64,000 bases of DNA from JARFQW01 sp963842955 (GTDB lineage Bacteria > Pseudomonadota > Gammaproteobacteria > Steroidobacterales > XN24): assembly GCA_963842955.1 (NCBI GenBank), contig CAWJIJ010000003.1, forward strand, positions 1 through 64,000. Reading direction: 5' to 3'. The position numbers and the translations under genes were made by a program. Under the pieces are notes generated by a model. The model did not search any database and was not told the origin of the DNA. It worked only from the letters and a program-made list of their open reading frames with translations. Numbering within the stretch: position 1 is the stretch's first letter; each line of letters opens with the position of its first letter. Shown one piece after another: positions 38,151 through 46,200 of this stretch.

Positions 38151-38547
38151 GCTACGTCTCCTGTGGTTTCGGTACGAAGAATAAAGTCGCGGACGGCCGC
38201 TGCGAGACGGCCGCGATATCAAGGGATCGTTCGGGGCGGCAAGAGGTTCTTCCCGCGGTGGCTCCCATCTGCTGCGTATCGGCCGGGAGGCCACACGGCG
38301 TCCCGGGATGTGATGACAGATACATTGGCCACCATTCCCTGAAACAGAGTAGCACCCCGCATGGGGTCGCGGCGGATCCATGGAAGCAACGACGCAATGC
38401 GGTGCGCCGGGCACCTTCGGGCGCCGGTGTATTGCCTTTAAGATGGTGCCTGCAAGACGGTGTCGAAGCGTGTGCTTTGCGAACTCGATGGCCATCGGGC
38501 CGCGATCCGGCTCTTGCCGGCTCTCACGGTTGAGTGAACTCTCACCG
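38151..38547. other. Intergenic region, no supported gene
   Basis: 397 bp between the DUF3597 gene and the mmuM remnant. It carries the DUF3597 promoter region. Near its right end GTTGAGTGAACTCTCACC (38529-38546) resembles a degenerate right arm of the dispersed palindrome. Nothing else is evident. Confidence 0.4.
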
Positions 38548-39195
38548 TTATTGCTGGGCTGCATCGTCCACGAGCGCACGGAGACGGGCGACTTGGGCAG
38601 GTCCGATTCGGCAGCACCCGCCGACGATGTCCGCGCGCAGGCTGATCCACTCTGCATCCATCCTCCGAAACTACGCGGGATCGGACGCGCCCGACCAGCT
38701 ACGTGTCTCGCCGTGATACGCCTCGCCGGAGTTCGGATACACGATGACGCGCTTGCCGGGAGCCGTGTCCCTAAACAACCCGATGAGGTCCGATATATAG
38801 GCTGGCGGCCCACAGTTGGGTCCCAGGGCAAAGACGCCGGGCAGGTCGTCGAACCGCGCGACCGCCTCGGCCAGGGGCGTGCTGTCCTGGAAATGGGCGG
38901 CGTCCCGGCAGCAGAACGAGACCCGGGCCGGTTTGTCGATCCCGGTCATCAGCTCGGCAATGATCGCGACTTCGGACCCGCACGGCATGGTTTCGAATGC
39001 GAGCAGATCGGCCGGACTCTCGGCGAGACATTCCAGTCTCAGTTCATGAAACTCCCGGATCCGGGCGTCGTCCGTCTCAAAGGCCCCTGTGTACTCGGAG
39101 CCGTCCGCGAAATACGCGCCCTAGTGACCTATGCTGGCCGCGACGAGGATATCGCTGCCCTCGCCGGGCCGTTCGGATGCCTGTCCCTCAGATGC
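38548..39195 (-). pseudogene. mmuM: Homocysteine S-methyltransferase remnant
   Basis: One minus-strand frame reads the C-terminal two thirds of an MmuM protein: SDILVAASIGH, then after a TAG at 39121-39123 GAYFADGSEYTGAFETDD, LLAFETMPCGSE, PGVFALGPNCGPPAYIS, and VIVYPNSGEAYHGETRSWSG. A second TAG at 38671-38673 is followed in the same frame by FRRMDAEWISLRADIVGGCC and RIGPAQVARL to TAA at 38548. The zinc-ligand Cys residues (GPNCG and GGCC) remain, but about 100 N-terminal residues are missing and two nonsense codons interrupt it. Intact MmuM methylates homocysteine from S-methylmethionine; this copy should be dead. Confidence 0.85.
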
Positions 39196-39207
39196 TGCCG
39201 ACGAGAA

Positions 39208-39240
39208 GGGCCCCGCGCAGGCAGCGCGGGGCCCGAGTTG
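39208..39240 (-). terminator. Terminator of the PPC-domain protein gene
   Basis: Perfect 11-bp stem GGGCCCCGCGC (39208-39218) / GCGCGGGGCCC (39224-39234) with a 5-nt loop. On the minus strand it is followed by TTCTC. It lies 24 bp after the stop of the gene at 39264. Confidence 0.75.
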
Positions 39241-39263
39241 GGAAGTCATGCCCCCACAAGCCG

Positions 39264-40526
39264 TCAACCTCCGGGATGGGACGTGCTGCCTCGGCCAAGC
39301 CGTCCGTGACCCTTGTGCCCTGCCTTAGGTGCAAGCATCCGGTATTCACCGGCCTGCTTGCTCACGCAGAACAGCTGCTGCGTCGCCATGGTTCCCAGGA
39401 ACGCATGCCGGCGGTCGGACAGCCACACGTCGGCGCAGAAGTAGGCGCCGTCGGCAACCCCGGCGGGTACGTCGAAGCTGAAGTTCAGCTTTCTGGTGCC
39501 GCCGGCAGGGATGCGCAAGACCTGCTCGCGGCGGGCCGCAAACCAGCTGTAGCCCAGCGGCGAACCGGTCGCGTAACCCTGCACAATGCTCCAGGCGATG
39601 CCGGGAAACGCGTCGCCGGTGCGGTTAGTGACCTCTACCGAGTACCGGCAGACGCCACCGGCCGCCCCCAGGTCGGCGCACGGCGCCGCCGGCCCGAACG
39701 TAAACGGCGGCGGTTCCAGGAACAGTTCACCCACATCACGGTCTTCCCCTTCGCTCACCAGGAACGGACCGGCTTGTGTGGCGTCGTACGTGTAATCCAG
39801 GACGTACACGTAGAGGGAGTACTCCCCGACGTCCAGCGGAAGGCCCTCAAAGTTGGTCGTAAAGAGAAACGCCCCGTTTGCGTCGGGAACGGAGTTGGCC
39901 ACGATCTGGCTGCAGCCTGCCTGGCCGCAGCTCGTCAGTTCCACTACCGGGTAGGGGACCTCGCTGCCGGACAACGGACGGCCGCTTCCCGCCTCGACGA
40001 CGCGGCCGCTGATGGACCCGATGGACGCCGGCGGGTCCTGGATTGCCATGACATAGGTGCCGGCATACCCGTGGCCGGCCGAGAACTCGCCGTCGCAGCA
40101 GCCGGTTGCCGCCAGGATGACCACCCCGTCCGCCGGGGCTTCGATATCCAGCCTCGACTCCAGGCCCAGGGCCGAGTCATCGTTGGCGGCAACGAGCGTG
40201 CACGAGGAATCAAAGAAGCCGAGATAAGGGTCGGGAAGATCTCCGGCGCCGCTCGGTGCGCCGAGCAGGTCCACGCGGATGCGCTGTCCCGGAGCGAAGT
40301 TCAGCGCGAAAAAGTCCACGTCAGAAGGCGGCGGCACCACGCCGGATTCAGGATCCAGCGACCCGGAGACAGAAGCCGGGAGGGCGCCCGGAGATCCCAG
40401 GGTCTGGGCGGAAAGGCAGCTGTTGTTGGGCTCCTGCTCCGCCGTCTGGCCCAGGGCCGAGTTCACGGACACGGCCATGCCCGGCAGCAGGAGGCTCACA
40501 AGTATCCATTTTCCGACGTTCATCAT
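39264..40526 (-). CDS. Secreted protein with bacterial pre-peptidase C-terminal (PPC)-like domain
   Basis: 420 residues from one of two adjacent ATGs (40526/40523). Signal peptide: GKWILVSLLLPGMAVSVNSA. The N-terminal PPC-type domain starts EQEPNNSCLSAQTLGSPGAL and has DVDFFALNFAPGQRIRVDLL and GTYVMAIQDP. A carboxypeptidase-regulatory-like segment follows (ISGRVVEAGSGRPLSGSE), then a C-terminal beta-rich domain with paired Cys. The last 20 residues are basic and His/Gly-rich. No protease domain is present, so the PPC module is not a trimmed pro-piece here; adhesion or surface structure is inferred. It lies 80 bp downstream of the CFI-box protein gene, possibly one operon. Confidence 0.8.
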   Translation of the reverse strand: MMNVGKWILVSLLLPGMAVSVNSALGQTAEQEPNNSCLSAQTLGSPGALPASVSGSLDPESGVVPPPSDVDFFALNFAPGQRIRVDLLGAPSGAGDLPDPYLGFFDSSCTLVAANDDSALGLESRLDIEAPADGVVILAATGCCDGEFSAGHGYAGTYVMAIQDPPASIGSISGRVVEAGSGRPLSGSEVPYPVVELTSCGQAGCSQIVANSVPDANGAFLFTTNFEGLPLDVGEYSLYVYVLDYTYDATQAGPFLVSEGEDRDVGELFLEPPPFTFGPAAPCADLGAAGGVCRYSVEVTNRTGDAFPGIAWSIVQGYATGSPLGYSWFAARREQVLRIPAGGTRKLNFSFDVPAGVADGAYFCADVWLSDRRHAFLGTMATQQLFCVSKQAGEYRMLAPKAGHKGHGRLGRGSTSHPGG

Positions 40527-40606
40527 CGTTTGCCTTTTCGAAGGCCCGTTAGGGCCGTGGAAGACGCCTCCCCGACTCGCCCCGGGGCACGTGGGACTCC
40601 AGGAAA

Positions 40607-41839
40607 TCAGCGGCCGCGCGCCCGGCGGGCAAGGCCAGCGGCCAAGATCAAAAGGGCAGCGAGAATCAGGCCGCCAGCCACCGGGCGGGTCGCGAGTATC
40701 ACCACCGGCCAAAGGGCGGTCCGCGCCACCGCCCGGGCCGCGGGCCGCTCGGCGATGTAGCGAGCCACCGGCGGCGAGTGGCGGTAGTAGAAAGCCACGA
40801 ATGCCCGGCCGGCCGGCGACTTCATCAGCACCTGGTCCCGGAAGCGCCGTAGTCCGACGACCTTCGGGTGCATGGCGGACCCGTATGCGGCGGTCGCGAT
40901 GAAGCAGGCGCCCAGCGACGAGCCGCTTCCGAGGTCAACGCCGAGCGGACCGAAATCGCATTGTGTGTAAGGGGCCTTCGTGAACTCGAGAACGTCGGTC
41001 TCGTTGCCCGGGGCATAGTCCTCGTCAGGGCTGCTGGCCGAGACGGCGGCCTTGAAATCTCTTGGCTGGCTGTTCCGGATCCCGCTGCTTGAGGACAGGA
41101 GCAGGATCACGGTTTCACGCGGCTCGAGAACCGGCAGCGTGCAGGCGGACGGGGACTCGCAGAGGGCATCGATGAATCCCAGCCCATCGGGCTGATCCGG
41201 CAGTCTGTCGATGCCGACGCGGACGTCGCGGGCCGCATCCGTGCCGTCATTCCTGACGGCGGCGGCGAGCATGACCGTGTCGTTGTCGCAAGCCAGAAAC
41301 AGGGGCGCCTGTGTCAGGTCCACGTACAGGTCGACACAGCGCGCCGCGTCGGGTTGCCTAAGCGCGGCCGCCGCCTCGTTGTTGCGCTGATCGGGATCGC
41401 CGGCGGCGTTGATCGTGGCGCGATTGACGAGGCAAGGCGGCAGCGGTCCATCGGCGACCTGGGCCGGAACGATCAGCGTGGCTTTGCCGCCGGGACCCAG
41501 TCCGCCGATCTGCCAGGCGCCCGTGTCCGGGTCATAGGTGCCCTGACTGGCAAAGGGCGCCGTTCCCGGGGCAATGCGGAGTCCCGTCGGAAGCCGGTCG
41601 GATACGGCAACCGCCAGGGCCTGTTCCGCCCCGAGGTTTTCGACAACCACCTCGAATTCGACGGCGGCCAGGGGAAAAAGCAACGGATCGCTGACTGTCT
41701 TGGTGACGGCAAGATCCACCTGTGCCAGGGCTGCCCCGACGGGAAGCGCGCTGAGGATCAAGGCGCCGGCCGTGACCCGGGCCACGGCACGTGTCGCGCC
41801 GGTGGTTGCGAGGACGAAGAAGCGTGGGAGATGCGGCAT
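40607..41839 (-). CDS. DUF11-type secreted protein with CFI-box C-terminal sorting region
   Basis: 410 residues from ATG 41839 (an ATG at 41869 is possible). Signal segment: RVTAGALILSALPVGAALA. A DUF11 / Ig-like repeat domain begins VDLAVTKTVSDPLLFPLAAV and GLRIAPGTAPF; a second repeat starts near residue 190. Near residue 310 the motif ACFIATAAYGSAMHPKVVGL begins a CFI-box C-terminal region. It continues with LRRFRDQVLMKSPAGRAFV, YRHSPPVARYIAERP, and ends with a hydrophobic helix (ILAALLILAAGLA) and a basic RRARGR tail. CFI-box tails recur on otherwise unrelated secreted proteins and are thought to act in sorting or anchoring; the processing enzyme is not in this window. Confidence 0.88.
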   Translation of the reverse strand: MPHLPRFFVLATTGATRAVARVTAGALILSALPVGAALAQVDLAVTKTVSDPLLFPLAAVEFEVVVENLGAEQALAVAVSDRLPTGLRIAPGTAPFASQGTYDPDTGAWQIGGLGPGGKATLIVPAQVADGPLPPCLVNRATINAAGDPDQRNNEAAAALRQPDAARCVDLYVDLTQAPLFLACDNDTVMLAAAVRNDGTDAARDVRVGIDRLPDQPDGLGFIDALCESPSACTLPVLEPRETVILLLSSSSGIRNSQPRDFKAAVSASSPDEDYAPGNETDVLEFTKAPYTQCDFGPLGVDLGSGSSLGACFIATAAYGSAMHPKVVGLRRFRDQVLMKSPAGRAFVAFYYRHSPPVARYIAERPAARAVARTALWPVVILATRPVAGGLILAALLILAAGLARRARGR

Positions 41840-42090
41840 AGCGGCGATCTCGTGTGGACAAACCGGCATGGGACGAGCCGCCGCAGCCCGGGTTCTTGAG
41901 GCGTGGGCTGCGCCGGCGAATTGGACGATTCAAGCGTAAGGACGTAGTCACCTGATGTCCTGATGACGGGCTGATTCTTTGCTTAGGATTGTGGCGCGAG
42001 ATAAGGCTTGCATGCCGGCGCGAACCGGGCAGATACTGCGGGCCGCAGGGTGTGCGGTTTTGGCAAACGTTGTGGCCATTGAGGAAAACC

Positions 42091-43065
42091 ATGAACGTAG
42101 CGGCCGGGTTCCATGTCGGGGAGTGGGTCGTCTCGCCTGGCCAGATGAGCATCTCCCGTGGCCTGGAGACCGTCCATCTCGAGCCCAAGGTCATGGATGT
42201 GCTCGTTAAACTCGCCTCCCGGTCCGGGGCGGTCGTGACCCGGGACGAGTTCATGACCGAGGTCTGGCGCGGCCGGGTGGTCACGGACGAAGCGCTGTCC
42301 CGCTGCGTGTCGCTGCTGCGGCTGGCGTTGAGAGACAACCGGAAGTCACCGGAATTCGTCCAGACGGTGCCGAAGGTCGGCTACCGGCTGGTGGCGCCGA
42401 CACGGGCCATCGAGCAAGCCGAAGCCCTGCCTGTCGCGACCGCATCGCCAGCCCCGCCGGACGGCGTTGCGGGAATGGCGCACGAAAAGGCGCGCAACCG
42501 GCGCACCGGCCCTGTCAGTCTCGGCGCCGGGGTCTTCCTGGGGATCGCAGCGTTGGCGCCCGTGCTCTGGCTTTTCGGTGTATTCGGGGAATCCGCAACG
42601 GTCCATCCCGGGTCCTCCAGCCTGGCGGCCCGGGAGCCGTCCCTTGCCGTGCTCCCGCTCGTCAACGTGGGCGGCGATGCCCGGGACGACTACTTCAGCG
42701 ACGGACTGACCGAAGACTTGATCAACGTCTTTTCCCGAGTCAAGGGGCTGGCGGTCGTCGCCCGCACGTCGGCGTTTGCCTACAAGAAGCGGACCGGGGA
42801 TGTCCGCGAGATCGGCCGGCGCCTGGGCGCACGTCATGTTCTCTATGGCAGTGTCCGGCGATCGGGCCAGGCGCTCAGGATCAATGTGCAGTTGGTCGAC
42901 GTCGAGACGGGTACCCAGGTCTGGGCGGAGCAGTACGCGGGAGACCTGGACGACGTGTTCGTACTCCAGGCGCAGATTACCCGCAGCATTGTCGATGTCA
43001 TTTCGCCGAGGCTGGCCCTGGCCACCCCGCCTGCCCTGGCCAGAGCCAGGGTGATCCCGTTGTAA
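42091..43065 (+). CDS. CadC-like membrane transcriptional regulator with FlgO/TolB-like domain
   Basis: 324 residues from ATG 42091 with GAGGAAA upstream. Residues 1-105 are an OmpR-type winged helix (LEPKVMDVLVKLASRSGAVV, LRDNRKSPEFVQTVPKVGYR). A membrane helix lies at about 150-172 (GVFLGIAALAPVLWLFGVFG). The periplasmic part has a FlgO/TolB N-like domain (SLAVLPLVNVGGDARDDYFS, DGLTEDLINVFSRVKGLAVV, GARHVLYGSVRRSGQALRIN). Relatives usually carry TPR repeats after this domain; here the protein stops at RARVIPL, so it is short. It is divergent from the CFI-box protein gene, with 250 bp between, and may regulate it. Confidence 0.88.
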   Translation: MNVAAGFHVGEWVVSPGQMSISRGLETVHLEPKVMDVLVKLASRSGAVVTRDEFMTEVWRGRVVTDEALSRCVSLLRLALRDNRKSPEFVQTVPKVGYRLVAPTRAIEQAEALPVATASPAPPDGVAGMAHEKARNRRTGPVSLGAGVFLGIAALAPVLWLFGVFGESATVHPGSSSLAAREPSLAVLPLVNVGGDARDDYFSDGLTEDLINVFSRVKGLAVVARTSAFAYKKRTGDVREIGRRLGARHVLYGSVRRSGQALRINVQLVDVETGTQVWAEQYAGDLDDVFVLQAQITRSIVDVISPRLALATPPALARARVIPL

Positions 43066-43225
43066 AAGAGGGCAAAGTCGCCAGCGGGATCACGCGGCAG
43101 GACGGCGACGGCATCGTTCCGGTGAGAACGGCCTGTTCGGACTGGGGTCCGGACGCCGCTTGTTTGATCCATACTGTCTAATTCACTTCATCCCGGGCCG
43201 CGAAGCGAACTTCCCCACGATCCAC

Positions 43226-46200
43226 TCAGTCCGTGACCGGCTTCCAGTCCGGATTCCTGGTCACCTCCGGCTGGGCCGTTTCGAGCACCGTCAGACCGTC
43301 CAGGGTATGCAGAACCCAGCGGATGGACTGGTACTCGTCGGACACATGGCGCAGCAGCACATCGGCCCGGCCATCGCCGTTGAAGTCCCCGGTCTCGAGC
43401 ACCTGCAGCTGGCGGTTTCTGGCCAGGTTCACCAGTCCGGCCGAACGAATCCGCCGGCCATTCATCAGCGACATGGACCAGCGTCCGTCGTCGCGGTTTC
43501 TGATCAGCACGTCGCTGCGCCCGTCGCCGTCGAAGTCATCGGCCGCCGCGATCTGCCAGGCGGTGTTCTTCGTGATCGGGGGCTTGCCCAGGTCGACGAC
43601 CCGCAGCCCGTCCATCAGGTACATGAACCAGTTGCCGTTCGGCCGCCGCAGCAACACATCGCCACGGCCGTCGCCGTTGAAGTCCGCGACCGCCTGCACC
43701 CGGAAATAGTCCGCCGTCGTGAATGTCGGCACACCGCTGTCCACCACGGTCAGCCCGTCGAGCAGGTGCATGGACCAGGTACCGTCGGCACGGCGAAGCA
43801 GCAGATCGGATCGGCCGTCGCCGTCGAAGTCGGCCGTGGCCACCGGCTGAAGGCTGAGATCCCGGGGCAGTCCAGTCAGCTCCCGGGCGCCGGTCACCTG
43901 CTTGCCGTTCATCAGGAACATGGCCCAGCGGCCGGTCGTGGCCGAGCGGGTGAGCACATCTGCCTTGCCGTCGCCGCTGAAGTCGTCGGTGGATATCACC
44001 GCGTAGTCCAGGTTCGGCGTCAGCTTCGGCGCCCCGGCGCTGGTGATCCGCTGATCCACCAGCGTCCACAGGGCCCAGCGGCCGCCCTTGTTGCCGGTCA
44101 CGTCACGCACCAGCAGATCGCTGTACCCGTCGCCGTCGAAGTCCCCCCTGGATACCGGCTGGTAGTCGAAGCTGCGGGTCAGATCCAGCAGGCCGGCGGA
44201 CGCAACGCTCGACCCCACCAGCGTGTACTGGGTCCAGCGGCTGTCGCTGGCCCGGCGCAGCAGCAGGTGCCTGCGGTCGCCGGCTGCATTGTCACAGGCA
44301 TCACCGAGCCCGTCGCCATCCACGTCCTCTTGCCCGGCATTCGCCGCCAGCGGACAGTTGTCCGGGCCGTCCGGTACGCCGTCCCCGTCGGTATCAGGGT
44401 TGCGCGGTTCCGTGCCCTTGGCGTGCTCCTCACGGTTGCTCAAACCGTCGCCGTCCGCGTCCTCGTCGGCGTCGGCCGGGCTCACCGGATCGAAGCCATT
44501 CGCCACCTCCCAGCCGTCGGCCATGCTGTCGCCGTCGCTGTCGGTGTTACGGGGCGAGGTGCCCAGTTCGTACTCCTGAAGATTGGTCAACCCGTCGGCG
44601 TCGGCATCTTCGCCGGCATCGTCGCGTCCGGGATCCAGGCCGTAGGCCAGCTCGAACCCGTCGCTCATCCCGTCGCCGTCGCTGTCCGCCGTGTTCGGCA
44701 CGATGTCCACGGTGACCATGAACTCCGTCTCGGCTTCCGCCGCGCCGCTTCCGAGCCAGACGGTCCCGTTGAGGTCCCGGGCTTGCACATCCTGGAGACG
44801 GCCCGGCCCGGCGGCGCCGATGGTCAGCACCGCCGCGGCGTCCGGCTCCAGGTCGCCGAGCTTGCAGTTGAGCACGAGCTCTGCCGTGGTGCATTGGCCC
44901 TGGCTGACGCTGATGTCGGTGATGTTCAGGGCCGCGGGGAGGGCGGCCGCCAGCACGACGCCTTCCGCCGGCAGGCCGGCGCCGACGCTGGGCAGGCCGT
45001 TGTGCACCGTCACCTCGTAGGTAAACGACTCGCCGTCGGCGACTTCCTGCAGGCTGATCTCGTCCTCGGCCAGCGGCTCGGCATACACGAGTCCGCCGAT
45101 GCCCAGGCTGACGAGCGGCTGGACGTCGACCACGATGCTGTCGCAGCCTTCCAGTCCCTCGCTGTCGGTGGCGCAGGCGGTCACCGTGCGCGGGCCTCCC
45201 GCTTCGAACGTGTGTTCCGCGACGAGCCGCCCCGCACCGCCGGACGGTGGCGGATAGGCGATCTGTATGCCGTTTAATACCGGGTCGCCGCCTTCGGGCG
45301 TCTCGATGCCACCGGTCACATCGGTTTCCCCGTCGCCCCAGACGATGCGCGCCTCGTAGCTGTCGCCCGGGTCGTCCGTGAACTCCACGTCGAGCAGGAT
45401 CGGGAAACCCAGCGGCATCTGGTCCGGCGGATTGATGGTCACGACCGGCGGATCGTTGGCCGGGATCACGGTGAGTGTGACGACCGCCTCCTCCGAGTCG
45501 TCCCGGCCGTCGTTGGCCCTGAAGCTGAGCTGGTCATCGCCGAAGAATTCGGCTTCGGGCGTGTAGCGCCAGCAGGCCCCGTCTCCCGGTAGCTCGCAGT
45601 TCGCTTCGGGCTGGAGGATCTCCGTCAGCGTGCCGTGCTCGGGCTGTTTGGTGATGGTGTAGGTCAGGGTATCGAGGCCGAGGAAGTCCTTGCCGGCAAT
45701 ACCGTCAGGGTCCTCGGCCGGCAGCTCGAGGGCGACCGCCACGTCCTCCAGCGTGGTGACGGTGTCCGCCAGCGCCACCGGCGGACGGAAGTTCCGGTTC
45801 ACCGTCACCGTTACGATGGCCGGGTCGCTGGTGGCCAGACCATCGGTCGCCGTAAAGGAGAACGTGTCTGTGCCACTGACATTCGGATTCGGGAAGTCCT
45901 GGTCGGAGACGTACTCGACCGTGGCGGCGTTGTCGGTGATGTCCTTGAAGGGCAGGGTGCCGAAGACATGCACGAACTGCTCGTCGCGGTCGACCACGAA
46001 GAACTGGCTGGAGTTCACCGACACCGAGGCCGGCTTGCCCAGGTTGCCGATGATGAAGCTGGGTTCGTTGCCGGCATTGATCCCCGTCCCCTTGGAGACG
46101 GCTTCACCGGCGAAGCTGCCGTCCGGGCCCAGGCGCTGGATCCGTGCGTTCTCGTAGTCCGCCACGTAGAGGACATCCCGCGGATCGATGGCGATGAACC

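Noticed and set aside
38548..39195. Amber readthrough or recoding in mmuM
   Set aside because: The N-terminal third is missing and the two TAG codons lie at unrelated positions with no recoding signal, so decay is simpler.
43226..44700. DNA-level repeats in the 3' half of the giant gene
   Set aside because: The similarity comes from thrombospondin-3 and FG-GAP protein repeats and needs no separate DNA element.
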